Position numbers and translations under genes: made by a program | In this document: in pieces, positions 46,101 to 55,037 of the stretch | Position numbering within the stretch: position 1 is the stretch's first letter | Layout: every line of letters starts with the position of its first letter | Notes under the pieces: generated by a model | Seen by the model: the letters and a program-made list of their open reading frames with translations, nothing else | Told to the model about the DNA's origin: nothing | Databases searched by the model: none | Source: Rachicladosporium sp. CCFEE 5018 | Taxonomy: Eukaryota > Ascomycota > Dothideomycetes > Cladosporiales > Cladosporiaceae | DNA length: 64,000 nucleotides | Assembly: GCA_002077045.2 (NCBI GenBank) | Contig: KZ111155.1 | Span: forward strand, 268,265 to 332,264 | Direction of reading: 5' to 3'

Positions 46101-46441
46101 TTCTCCTGCTTCTTCTTCTCCTTAGCTTCCTTTGCCGGCTTGGCCGGGGTCGAGGCTTGCTGGGCTTTCTTTTTCGCCTGCTTCTCGTCAAACTTAGCCT
46201 GCTTCTCTGCTTTGGCGCGGTCTTTGGCTAGCTCACGCTCGCTTTTCTCCTTCTTGCCGCCTGAGACTGCTGCAGCGGCGTCGGTGCCGGCTTCCTGGCC
46301 TGGAACGCTATGGCCTTGCTTGTCGCCGTTTGCCGATTGGAGGATGGCGTCTTTTGCGTCTTGAGAGGGCGGTGGAGGCTGGCCGGAGATAGGCCCGGTC
46401 TTCTCGCCGGTAGGGTTGTGGGAAGCAGCGTTCAACGCCAT
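43151..46441 (-). CDS. VAS1: valyl-tRNA synthetase
   Basis: Class I aminoacyl-tRNA synthetase that charges tRNA-Val; intron-less, 1096 residues from the ATG at 46441. A Lys/Ala-rich cytosolic extension (about residues 50-130) precedes the catalytic core. The HIGH motif appears as PPPNVTGALHIGHAL, the editing domain has TTRPETMLGDSGVAVHP, and the second ATP motif is GRKMSKSLGNVIDP. The anticodon-binding domain and a C-terminal tRNA-binding coiled-coil arm (ILEKVKGKLEKSEEAVARQ) complete it. The start has a good context (AAC ATG G). Fungi usually use one gene for both cytosolic and mitochondrial enzymes; the in-frame leader upstream is listed separately. Confidence 0.97.
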   Translation of the reverse strand: MALNAASHNPTGEKTGPISGQPPPPSQDAKDAILQSANGDKQGHSVPGQEAGTDAAAAVSGGKKEKSERELAKDRAKAEKQAKFDEKQAKKKAQQASTPAKPAKEAKEKKKQEKLPDYEEKTPKGEKKILGSLDDDYHKAYIPSVVESAWYDWWEKEGFHKPEFKADGEVKDEGYYVITIPPPNVTGALHIGHALATSLQDTMIRWERMKGKTVLYLPGCDHAGISTQSVVENMLYNRRNGTTRHDLGRAKFVDLTWEWKEEYHKKINTVLRRLGGSLDWSREAFTMDDNLSAAVRKLFVQLHEEGLIYRSNRLVNWCTKLTTALSNLEVDQKELEGSTKLDVPGYDKKIEFGSIWNFKYPVDGSDETIEVATTRPETMLGDSGVAVHPADERYKHLLGKKVRHPFVDRLLPIFGDETVERDFGTGAVKITPAHDFNDYKRGKQHNLEFINILNDDGTMNSNAGPFEGHKRFDVRYTVITELEKKGLYVGKADNKMSIPLCSKSKDVIEPILKPQWWMHMEPLAKPAIEAVKNGSIKLSPQSSEKTYYRWMENIDDWCLSRQLWWGHQIPAWFVKMDDGPEYDSDAEYWITAKDEQEARQKAEQKYPGKTFTLERDPDCLDTWFSSGLWPFSTLGWPNETHDFAKLYPTSMLETGWDILFFWVARMIMFGLKTTGKVPFTEVYCHSLVRDSEGRKMSKSLGNVIDPVDIMEGITLEALNEKLKVGNLAPKEIERATKWQKSAFADGIDECGADALRFSLVNYTTGGGDIAFDVKVMRSWRNFCNKIYQATKFVLGNLPEDFTPRAQGGKTGKESLPECWILHKMNTATKSVNEALEKREFARATQALHQYWLYELCDVYIENSKSIIKDGNEEEKRSAIDTLYTSLETALTLMHPFMPFLTEELWQRLPRRPEDKTKSIVIAKFPQYSAALDDPESERIYDLVLGCSKGIRSLLQELGVKEDGAAFILPLTDSAHATAKAETVSIRSLAGKALSTLTVLSPSASPPRNTSVYPVDSSVAVLLQLPDGLEASKILEKVKGKLEKSEEAVARQEKAIKTIGGEAGKEVKEREEARLKDLEMERKLFGECLERLGELKL

Positions 46442-46543
46442 GTTGGAGAAAGCCCGTCTGGCGGGAGAGGATGCGAAGCGAAGAGAAGTGCGCGTGAGGA
46501 GCGCTCGGGACAGTATCTTGCCTGATGACCGTGCAATAGCCAG
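46442..46543 (-). other. in-frame upstream leader resembling a mitochondrial presequence
   Basis: Directly upstream of the VAS1 ATG, in the same frame and with no ATG, 34 codons run from a CTG at 46543 to the start. They encode seven Arg/Lys and no acidic residue, with LSRALLTRTSLRFASSPARR and then AFSN before the Met. The frame is closed by TGA only at 46597-46595. Candidate near-cognate starts are CTG (46543), ATT (46537), CTG (46513) and ACG (46495). This is what a non-AUG-initiated mitochondrial isoform would look like. Confidence 0.55.
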
Positions 46544-46858
46544 TCTGAGAGTATTGCAGCTTTCGTCTCGTCTTATATGTGCATTCGCTGCACTTCACTA
46601 TCTCATGCAATGCGCAAAAGAAAGTGGTTGTGACTGTATTGGAGTGACTCGAAAATCGATAAGCTCGCGGAGGAGCTCGCCTACGGAACATCTTCCGCGT
46701 GGAAACGGCTACCGAGGAGGACGCGTTACACGTGAGGCAGCGACGATAGGAGCTGATGGAAATTATTTTGGCATGTGACTGAAGCTAGCATGGGATCTCA
46801 ATGAAGCTGCGAAGACGACCAACGCAACGATACACGTAGCCAGACGCGACGCTTCAGC

Positions 46859-47575
46859 ATGGCAGACATCGAGAACCCAACCCCCGGAACCCTCAACTGG
46901 CGACTGAGTGCTCATCCAATCACTCTAGTCACTTTCCTAGCCTTCAGAGCTGGTATGCCAAACCGTATCATCGCTATCTCATCCTCACACTAATAAGACC
47001 GCCAGGCTCCCTCCTATCCTACATCCTCGGCCTTTGGTTCACCAAGAACTCCATCCTCGTGTTCATCATAACCATCCTGCTGTTAGCAGCAGACTTCTAC
47101 TACCTCAAAAACATCGCCGGCCGCCGGCTCGTAGGCTTACGATGGTGGAATGAAGCGGACTCGGCTACGGGCAGTAGTCATTGGGTTTTCGAGAGCGCGC
47201 CGCAGGCGAATGAACCAGGAGGGAGGCTGGTGAATGCCACCGATAAGAGGTTCTTTTGGCTGGCGCTGTATGCGCAGCCGGGGCTGTGGGTTGCAATGGC
47301 GATTGTGGCGTTGGTGAAGGTGTTTAATAATCCGATTTGGTTGGTGTTGGTCGGTAAGTACTCCCATGGTGTTATCTGGAAGGGAGAGTTGCTGGGCTCG
47401 GGCTAACAAGAATACAGCGATCGCACTTGTGCTCACGATCACAAATACGTTAGCATTTTCGAGATGTGACAAGTTCAGTCAAGCCAGTGGAGTGCTAGAG
47501 AGAGGATTGTACTCGGGTTCTCTGGCAAGGAACGTGGGAGGCGCGGTCTTCTCGCGGATGTTCAACAGAGGGTAG
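46859..47575 (+). CDS. TVP23: Golgi membrane protein Tvp23
   Basis: Small multi-spanning late-Golgi/TGN protein of 199 residues; exons 46859-46952, 47006-47353 and 47418-47575. The family is recognised by LNWRLSAHPITLVTFLAFRAGSL across the first junction (seen as WRLSAHPITLVTFLAFRAG), DFYYLKNIAGRRLVGLRWWN, WVFES and FWLALYAQPGLW, then a hydrophobic segment IALVLTITNTLAFSRCDKFS. Four membrane helices are expected. It works in vesicle traffic between endosome and Golgi; the biochemical activity is unknown. Divergent from VAS1 across 417 bp. Confidence 0.94.
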
Positions 47576-47767
47576 GGCTGGTCGTGCTCAGCTGCGGTGA
47601 TCAGCACATTGTAGAACTATCATGTGTCATCACAAACACGACCATGCTGCCTGATTGACACCAACGTGCTCATTTGGGGTCCTCACTTGCCACTTTCGGC
47701 AAGCTTCATCTCATCCTAAGCGAACGCACCTTCCTTGAAGTGACAATGTTTCTATGTTCATCTTATC

Positions 47768-48790
47768 ATGCCCCGAGACAACGATCTTCTCGCAAGACTC
47801 AATGCCCTCAAGCCATCTACCGTGAACTTACAGCCCACACCCGGATCATCGGTCGATGTCGCAGTCTCCCACCCACAGACAGTTGAAGACAAGCTTGCGG
47901 CTCGCCTCAAGGGTCTACGTAACGGTGACAAGGCTCCCACGCACCCCCTAGAAGAGCCAAAATGTGCTGAATTCCTTCACACGTCCAGTGCGAGTGATCC
48001 GGCCCATGCTGCTGATCGGCTCACGCAACAGACCAGAGACGATGTTGCCACCGACCCGATCACGAAGTGGCAACACGACGATAACGGCCAGTCGATTGAC
48101 GATCTTCTGGCTGAGCTAGAGACAAACGAGCAGGCCAAACTTGATCCAGACGATCCGGATGATGTGGCAAAGCTGTTGCGAGAATCATCACTTGCCTTAC
48201 CAACCAACGGCGAATCAGCATCAACACCACACCCAACGGACAGCATTCATACCGGACCATCGAACGATACATTAGAGCGCGAACCCGATGAACCCGAAGC
48301 CGAAGATCGGGAAGACGATACCGCAGCAGACGACTACGTGCAACGCCTGCTCGCCGAGCTGGAAGTCGAGTCCAAGTACCCCGAAACGCCTTTGATCTCC
48401 CAGAAGTCACGCGAGGCTTCTGTTTCCAATGCAAACGACGATCAACCGCCGTCTCCGCCATCATGCGAGGACTCCGAGCTCCAAGCTCGGTTCAATAGCC
48501 TCTCACTCGACCTGCCCTCCACACCTTCGGCCGCACCAGTGGCGAAGTCAAAGAAACTCACGCCGAAGCCCAAGGCCGGCGCACCCAAATATACGGATGA
48601 AGACATTGACTCTTGGTGCTGTATCTGCAACGAGGACGGGGAAGTGAGGTGTCTGGGATGCGAGGGCGATGTGTATTGTCAGAAGTGCTGGAACGAGGGG
48701 CATGGGACGGGAATGGGGCAGGAGAAAGGGCATAGAGCTATTGTATTTGTGAGGAAGGGTGGAGGTTCAAGTGCTGTGGGAGCGGGCTAG
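47768..48790 (+). CDS. ANCHR/ZFYVE19-like abscission-checkpoint regulator
   Basis: 340 residues, one exon. The N-terminus (PRDNDLLARLNALKPSTVNL) and VEDKLAARLKGLRNG are short amphipathic motifs seen in this family. The centre is acidic and disordered with two similar helices, IDDLLAELETNEQAKLD and DYVQRLLAELEVE, candidate MIT-interacting motifs for Vps4-like partners. The C-terminus is a B-box-like zinc module: WCCICNEDGEVRCLGCEGD then CQKCWNEGHG, closing with a His-containing GHRAIVF. Human ANCHR holds Vps4 at the midbody during the NoCut checkpoint. The fungal role is inferred. No FYVE domain is visible, as is usual for fungal members. Confidence 0.78.
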   Translation: MPRDNDLLARLNALKPSTVNLQPTPGSSVDVAVSHPQTVEDKLAARLKGLRNGDKAPTHPLEEPKCAEFLHTSSASDPAHAADRLTQQTRDDVATDPITKWQHDDNGQSIDDLLAELETNEQAKLDPDDPDDVAKLLRESSLALPTNGESASTPHPTDSIHTGPSNDTLEREPDEPEAEDREDDTAADDYVQRLLAELEVESKYPETPLISQKSREASVSNANDDQPPSPPSCEDSELQARFNSLSLDLPSTPSAAPVAKSKKLTPKPKAGAPKYTDEDIDSWCCICNEDGEVRCLGCEGDVYCQKCWNEGHGTGMGQEKGHRAIVFVRKGGGSSAVGAG

Positions 48791-48947
48791 CTGTTGTGTG
48801 ATTCAACTTTTGATGTAAACCTGTGGCTTTTGTGTATCTACTGCTGCCATCATATCATCATCCGCCCAGCAGCCGTCAGCTTCAAACTCTAGCATCGACC
48901 TGCAGGACCATCCTTGCCCTCCTCGTCGCCGATGCAGTGTAGAACAT

Positions 48948-49617
48948 CTAGAACACATCACAGCTCTCAATCTTCACCTCGCTGACCGGCTTGTCCCCGC
49001 CGCCCACTCTGACGGACCCAAGCTTATCAACCACATCCTCACCCTGCACAACCTTCCCAAAAACAGTGTGCTTGCCGTTCAAATGCGGCGTCGGCCCCAA
49101 CGTAATGAAGAATTGGCTGCCGTTTGTTCCTGGCCCGGAGTTGGCCATGGAAAGCGTGCCCTTGGAGTCGTGGCGGAGCGAAGGCACAAACTCGTCCTCG
49201 AACTTGGAGCCGTAGATCGAGCTGCCGCCGCGGCCGGTACCGGTTGGGTCACCGCCCTGGATCATGAAGCCTTTGATTATGCGGTGGAAGATGACGTTAT
49301 CGTATTTGCCGGTGGCGGCGAGGGTGGCGAAGTTTTTGCAGGTCTATAATGACATGTCAGCACGATGCAACTTCATCAATGGACTGCTTGCAGCTTCGAC
49401 TTACTCTGGGAGTCTGGTCCTTGAACAGAGCGATGGTGATATCGCCTAGAGTGGTGTGCAGAACCACACCCTCAGCATTGTCGGGGTTGACGCCGGACGC
49501 AGAGCCTGCGGGGCGGGATTGGGTGGTGGGGGCTGCTGCGGAGGAGGAACCGGTGGTGCCAGTGATGGTGTTCTCCTCCTCGTGTCCCTTGCCGAGCATT
49601 GACTTGAGCTTGTTCAT
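48948..49617 (-). CDS. cyclophilin-type peptidyl-prolyl isomerase, PPIL1/PPIL3-like
   Basis: 202 residues; exons 49617-49405 and 49343-48948. A ~50-residue Ser/Ala/Thr-rich extension (starting MNKLKSMLGKG) precedes the cyclophilin barrel. Active-site residues are present: R in VIFHRIIKGFMIQGGDP, Q in the same motif, and GTLSMANSGPGTNGSQFFIT. At the place of CypA Trp121 there is His (TPHLNGKHTVFGKV), as in some spliceosomal cyclophilins with weak cyclosporin binding. The small single-domain type belongs to nuclear PPIL1/PPIL3 relatives that join the spliceosome. Convergent with the ANCHR-like gene, 157 bp apart. Confidence 0.9.
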
Positions 49618-49895
49618 GATTGCGGTGTTGTTGAGTTGTTTTGATTTGAGATTGGCGTGAATGGTTGATGTAGGATAATGGAAGGTGTACGAGAAGAGCT
49701 TCGAGGTGAGCATAAACTTGTGAGCAGCGACGTCACTTTGTTTGCAGTCTGTGCTCAAGCACTGCCCGCCATTGAAGCGTCTCGAAGTGAGTGAGGCGAT
49801 GTTCGGTGATACACCCTTGACATTCGGAGATCTATGTACCACATAGGAGCGTTGCATGCTTTCGGGGGCACGGCGTCCTCTCGACTTGCAATATC

Positions 49896-51244
49896 TCACA
49901 CCGCCTCAATCACATCCCCAACCTCCTTGCCCTCCCCAATCGAGCTCAAGAACAGATCCATAGCATCGTCGTTCTGCCTCTGCAAATCAGCATTATTGGA
50001 GAACGCCGCGGCTCCAGCAAAGAACTGCTTCATTCTCTGTGGATCTTTGTGCATATCGTCCTCAGCGTACGCGTACACTCTGCCGAATTGCCTTGCTAAA
50101 TCGACTACGTGCTGTGATCGTGGTCTTCTCGTGGTGTCGTAGGCTGATAATGCAGGGGCGATATGCGAGACTTCGGTGACTTTCGAGAAGAGGTGGTCTA
50201 GCACTGCGGCGTCTTCGAGGGCCCTATGACCTATGTCAGCTACTATCGATACTCTGGCCAGGATTGAACGAACTGAGCTGCCCCCTGGCCCGCATATGGC
50301 ATGCTGGCGTGTGCTGCATCGCCCAGCATAGCTACATTCCGTCGATTATAGTAAGGCGCATGGTCGTGGTCGGCCGCGGTCCAAGAAGCGCTCGTGTCCC
50401 GTGCAACCATTGCGACAATCTGGCGTGCGTCTTCGCTGTAATCTTTATACAGCTCTGGGTCCAGCGGAGGTTCCTTGCCGTCGACATACTTCGTTCCTCG
50501 GACTGCGACACCAGCACTGAGTCTTGTTCCCTTGTTCAATGGAATGCAGTTCACGTGGCCGCGCGGACCCATGAGGATGGGCACAACTCGGGTCCACTTC
50601 TCGTTGATATGCTTCTTCGCTTCTTCCGTCGATATCATGGTGCGGTAGACCTGCCAGTCCTCGTGGTTCTTCGGCCCAGTCGCAGGATAGTCTGGGCCCA
50701 ACAGATAGCTCCTCGTGGGACTGTGAATACCATCCGCACCCAGCACGCAGTCAACCCACGCGTCCGTTCCATCTTTGAATGTGAGATGTATCGCATGCTC
50801 CGCCCTCTCAGTCTCCTCAATCTTCTCCAGCCGCTTATCGAAGCTGATCCTGTCCTTGGGCACAAGCTGCAGAAATCCATCAAGCAGATCGGCCCGCGCC
50901 ACAGTCTTCCTGCCCTTTGCCCTGCCCAGCTCAGCCACTAGCTCCCCGCTATTCGGCCCTTGGGCTAGAATAACTTCTGTGACCATCTCGACGTTCTCAT
51001 CGCCGTGACTGAGGGCTTTGTCGAAGTAGACTTGCTTTACATCGGCGCCGATCAGCGCCATGGCTTTGATGGCGTTTAGATGCAGCCCATAACCGGCGCC
51101 GACATCTTTGTAGGCTGCTACGCCTTCGTAGACGTGTACATCAAGGTGAGGCTTCTTGGTGAGACCGGCTGCGAGTGCGAGACCAGCGACACCGCCGCCC
51201 GTGATGGCGATCTTGATCTTGCGTTGGGGCTCGAGGGAGCCCAT
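49896..51244 (-). CDS. FAD-dependent monooxygenase, salicylate-hydroxylase-like
   Basis: 432 residues; exons 51244-50274 and 50223-49896. The intron has a gttcgt donor, showing that GTTCG donors are tolerated here. The start is the ATG of MGSLEPQ; the open frame runs further upstream but without another ATG. Motifs: IKIAITGGGVAGLALAAGL (FAD), a DG motif in VLGADGIHSPTRSYLLG, and MLGDAAHASMPYAGQGAAQ with ALEDAAVLDHL after the junction. This is the class A flavoprotein hydroxylase family (salicylate, 6-hydroxynicotinate and related aromatic substrates), soluble and NAD(P)H dependent. A divergent SDR gene starts 0.75 kb away, suggesting a joint catabolic or secondary-metabolic step. Confidence 0.9.
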
Positions 51245-51996
51245 GACTGCGGTGGATATGAGTACGAAGAAGAAAGCAACGTCGGAACTTGAAAACAGAG
51301 CAGGAGAGAGGACTAGAAAGAAGCTGAAGTTCGCGAAATGATACTCATGCAGCTGGCTCACTCAAAGGCATTGATGTCGCCGTCATAGTCCGCAACTCCG
51401 TTAAATCATTGCCTTTCGAGCAGACAGCAACCGGTAGTAGAAATGACCGGACTTGCCTTATAGACCTATTCTGCTTCATTCCCGTAACGAGCCCGAATTG
51501 CCCAGATGGTTTCAAGGACTTGTATAAGGATAGCGGAAGCAAAAGAGGTATGTCCTTCGGGTTTGCCATTGCGGTTCACTTCGCGCTAGTGCTGCAGGAA
51601 CGAGTGGGGTCCAGATCCGAGATCGAAGTGGCATCACATCAACATCATCATCACGACAACAACTTCCCGCGCTGTCTCCGTGGGCAGCGCTTCCAGTATA
51701 CGAGCCACCATGGTGCATGGTGGCGAATCTGCGGCGACAGGTGAGTCTGGTCCAGCGTTTCGCGCGGATGATCATGCACGCCTTACGTCCTGCGCGGTCG
51801 AAGGCGGGACAATAATACGCAAGCACGCATCACCGCCAGGCGTTCGGCGGTGTTGTTACGACATCTAGGTGTCTGCATGTACAAAAGGCGGGCTCAAATC
51901 GCGCTCATAATTTTACAACTTCCAAACTCCCATTCATGTCTCCATCTACTCGATTCACTCAAGCAGATCAACCGTCAGATCACCAGAGAATTCAAC
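51245..51996. other. divergent promoter, monooxygenase / SDR
   Basis: No gene supported. A 20-bp element CCGG-N12-CCGG occurs near 51430-51452; its meaning is unknown. Confidence 0.5.
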
Positions 51997-53002
51997 ATGG
52001 CTTCCGACGAGTCCAAGTCCCAGAACAATGATGACTTCAAGCTCGAGAATGTGTTCAATGTCAAGGACAAAGTTGCTTTGATCACAGGCGGTGGGTCAGG
52101 GATTGGCCTAATGGCTGCTCAGGTGAGCGTGATGGGCCTCGAACGAAGCATGACAGGGCAATGCTCATCTGTGCCAGGCTCTCGCCGTCAATGGTGCCAA
52201 GGTCTACATCGTCGGACGTACCGAAGAGAAGCTCGAGACAGTTGTCAGCACCTACAGCAAAGACATCGCCGGCAGCCTGCAGCATATCGTAGCTGACGTG
52301 AGCAAGAAAGACGGAATTGCCAAGCTCTACGATGACTTTTCTCAGAAGGAAAAGCATCTTGACATTCTGATCAACAACGCCGGCATCAGCACAGCGACAT
52401 TTAACACCGAGGCTGGCTCAGCCGAAGAACTAAAGAAAGCGCTGTTCGACAACGAGGAGGCGACTTTCGAAGACTGGTCCGCAGTCTACCGCACTAACGT
52501 GTCGCAGATCTACTTCATGACGACTTGCTTCTTGCCGCTGCTGTATCCCGCAACTGAGAAGACGTATGGCTGGAGCTCGACGGTGATCAACATCTGCTCG
52601 ATCTCCGGACAGGTCAAGACGACCCAGCATCATCCGCAATACAATGCCAGCAAAGCTGCGACGATTCACTTGAACCGCATGTTGGCGAACGAGATTCAAG
52701 AAAATGGGCTGAAGATCAGGGTGAACTCGATCGCACCAGGTATGTTGGCTACCATTAGGGTGTGCGTCCCTTCTTACTGATAAGATCTAGGCGTCTTCCC
52801 GTCCCAGATGACCGCTGGCGAGTCCGGTGCGAACCAGAAGAGCTTCATCCCGAAAGACAAGTACGCTGAGAAGGTGCCTGCGGGAAGACCAGGTCATGAC
52901 CGCGACATGGGAAACGCGATTCTCTTCGCAGCAACGAACCAATACTTGAACGGACAGACAGTCACAGTGGATGGAGGGTACACACTCGCAGCAGGCAAGT
53001 AG
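51997..53002 (+). CDS. short-chain dehydrogenase/reductase
   Basis: 299 residues; exons 51997-52122, 52178-52739 and 52791-53002, phase-consistent. The cofactor motif is ALITGGGSGIGLMAAQ (TGxxxGxG), followed by VYIVGRTEEKL, which suggests NADP(H) because of the Arg after the second strand. NNAGIS, the catalytic Ser in NICSISGQVK and YNASKAA (YxxxK) are intact, and GRPGHDRDMGNAILFAAT plus VTVDGGYTL close the fold. Length exceeds the classical 250 because of an insert between NNAGIS and the active site. Cytosolic oxidoreductase acting on an alcohol or ketone; the neighbouring divergent monooxygenase may share its pathway. Confidence 0.92.
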
Positions 53003-53210
53003 ACTGATGTAAGTGTGAATGCAGTGGCTTGGCGGGTTTCAGATGCAGATTGAGCCGTTTCTCCCCGTAATCAAAATTGACCTGTCGCGTCGTTTACGCG
53101 ACACACTATATGCGCTTTGGCCACGCCAATCGGTAATTGACTTTCTGCCTGTTTCTTACATACTCAACTTCGACGTCAATCACGTTCTATGTTCATGTAC
53201 GAGCACCACA

Positions 53211-55037
53211 ATGGAAACACAAGTCCATGTTGGCGAAAGGCTAGCAGCCGGTTCGACAGCCTCCCGACTTGCGGCCAGAAATGCACGCCGGGCAAAGGCC
53301 AGGAGAGAAAAACGCAAGCTTGAGAGAACGGCACAAGTCACTACTGCTCGGAATGATGTTTCGACACGCACATCAGCTACGATTTCAAGCGCAGGTCTAC
53401 AGCGACGCCTGTCGATGACTCCAGTGGCTCGCCTGCAACCTACCCCTCCATCATCTACTCAATCGACTCCAAGATGTGTGACTGCAGAGTACGATACCGA
53501 GTCAGCCACCGATCAAGGCGCCGAATCTGCAACCCAGGACTCGGACATGACCGAGCCCCTCGAGGTAGACCATGAGGCATTACCATCTGTCAATGCCGCG
53601 GACATTATCGAGCCCGTCAAGATCGAAGATGAGCCCCATCCACCCGCCCTTGCTAGGAGTATCACCCTGCACAGCTGCACGCCCGACCCATACGAAAGTA
53701 AGTCTGTCGCCGATACATACACTCCTGGAATGCGCCCCGAATCGCCGGAGTTCGGGTACCTCAAGCTAGTGATGGCAGGACTGCAGGAGGTGTCTGCGCA
53801 AATGAAGAGCATGAACGAAAGAGTAGCACGGATCGAAGAGACCACCGAACGCACGGACAGACGAGTCAGAGCCCTCGATGACAAGGTGCATGATGTGAAA
53901 GAGGATGTCCGGCACATACACAAGGTCTCTGACGAGATGTTGGGTCACGTCAACGAGGTCCGAGAGAAGATGGGTAGTGTCGAAGAGCATGTTGAGGCGG
54001 CGGAGAAGACGCTGAAGGTCAAGTTGGGAGACATGGACGAGCGCATACAAAAAGTGCACCTTAGTCTAGAGGACAAGATGGGTGTGGTCGGGGACAAGCT
54101 GACTGTGGTCGGAGATCAGGTGCAGGAAATGCAAGAAGCCGCGGAGGCTCAGAGGGGTGTCCTCGACACGCGTGTTGAGAGTCTGCACGAGAGCTGGGAG
54201 GGCAAGATGGCTGGCATGGACCGTTGCTTCCGGGAGGTGCAACAGACGGTGCATGATGAGGTGTGTGAAGTTGGCAAGAGCCTCCAGACTATGCATCGGG
54301 GGTTTGAGACAAAGATGAATGAAATTTACGCGGTGCAAAAGGGGATGTATGATGAGGCGGGTGACGTTGGCAAGAATCTCAAGACTATGCATCGGGTGAT
54401 GGAAGCAAATATGAACGGCATTGACGCGCGGATTCTCACGGTGCAGCAGACGGTTGAAGGAAAGCTCAAGGACACAGATAGCGTTGTCCAGTCGATGCAC
54501 GAGACGGAGCAGAAAAAGATGAGTTCGATCAACACCCACCTCGAGAATCTGCACGAAGCGGTGCGGAACAAGATGGATGACATTGAAGAGCGTGTCCAGA
54601 CGACAGGCGATACGACGGCTCGCATCGATAAGCAGCTCCAAGCAGTGCACCAGTACATGATCACCGTTCACGGACGGATCGGGATCGCCCACGAGCGGAT
54701 ACACACGATCCACGACAAGGTTCTCGAAACGAATACCACTGTCGGAGCGATGGATGCTTGGCAGGCGACTGTGGGCAAGCAAGTCAGCAGCGTCCATGAC
54801 CATGTGGCCGATGTGCATGGCCAGGTGAGTTGGATCTACGGCAACGAGGCGCATTTGAATGAGAAATACTTCCCTTACATAGAGTCGCACCTAGCCGCGA
54901 CACACAGGATGGTGGAGGGAATTGAGAAAGTTCTTGCTCAGCCCGGAGGGCAGATCACTCGTCTGGTCGAATCAGTTCAGTGGGACGTGGGAGAGCAGAT
55001 CCAGCCAGCTGCAAAGTCTATCTATGTGCATGTGTAG
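53211..55037 (+). CDS. orphan coiled-coil protein A with 18-residue repeats
   Basis: Unrecognised protein of 608 residues, no introns. The start is METQVHVGERL; the frame is open for 64 codons upstream without a better ATG. Residues 19-42 are strongly basic (ARNARRAKARREKRKLER), a likely nuclear signal. Residues 60-190 are Ser/Thr/Pro-rich and acidic and include VKIEDE (136-141), a SUMO-consensus form. From about residue 190 to 590 the chain is almost pure helix-former: a short coiled coil with VARIEETTERTDRRVRALDD, then an array of 18-residue repeats (255-455), then more helices rich in His (HGRIGIAHERIHTIHDK). A structural scaffold such as a kinetochore, spindle-pole or septum protein is possible, but nothing proves it. 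Confidence 0.8.
   Translation: METQVHVGERLAAGSTASRLAARNARRAKARREKRKLERTAQVTTARNDVSTRTSATISSAGLQRRLSMTPVARLQPTPPSSTQSTPRCVTAEYDTESATDQGAESATQDSDMTEPLEVDHEALPSVNAADIIEPVKIEDEPHPPALARSITLHSCTPDPYESKSVADTYTPGMRPESPEFGYLKLVMAGLQEVSAQMKSMNERVARIEETTERTDRRVRALDDKVHDVKEDVRHIHKVSDEMLGHVNEVREKMGSVEEHVEAAEKTLKVKLGDMDERIQKVHLSLEDKMGVVGDKLTVVGDQVQEMQEAAEAQRGVLDTRVESLHESWEGKMAGMDRCFREVQQTVHDEVCEVGKSLQTMHRGFETKMNEIYAVQKGMYDEAGDVGKNLKTMHRVMEANMNGIDARILTVQQTVEGKLKDTDSVVQSMHETEQKKMSSINTHLENLHEAVRNKMDDIEERVQTTGDTTARIDKQLQAVHQYMITVHGRIGIAHERIHTIHDKVLETNTTVGAMDAWQATVGKQVSSVHDHVADVHGQVSWIYGNEAHLNEKYFPYIESHLAATHRMVEGIEKVLAQPGGQITRLVESVQWDVGEQIQPAAKSIYVHV
53973..54575 (+). repeat. array of 54-bp (18-residue) repeats in coiled-coil protein A
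   Basis: Nine 18-residue units (residues 255-455) share a hydrophobic residue at positions 3, 7, 10, 14 and 18 and often D at 4, H at 11 and K at 17. Examples: GDMDERIQKVHLSLEDKM, GVLDTRVESLHESWEGKM, CEVGKSLQTMHRGFETKM, GDVGKNLKTMHRVMEANM, KDTDSVVQSMHETEQKKM, SSINTHLENLHEAVRNKM. One 25-residue (18+7) unit and one 14-residue (7+7) unit interrupt the series, both in steps of seven. At DNA level the copies are diverged. Confidence 0.85.

Noticed and set aside
46308..46691. 127-codon minus-strand frame with ATG overlapping the VAS1 start
   Set aside because: Out of frame with VAS1 and without a splice site that would join it; not accepted as mitochondrial leader.
51245..51361. N-terminal extension of the salicylate-hydroxylase-like protein
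   Set aside because: The frame is open upstream and hydrophobic, but contains no ATG before 51244.
54066..54890. 274-codon antisense frame inside coiled-coil gene A
   Set aside because: Codon-bias shadow of the repeat array; its His/Leu-rich translation follows from the sense codons.
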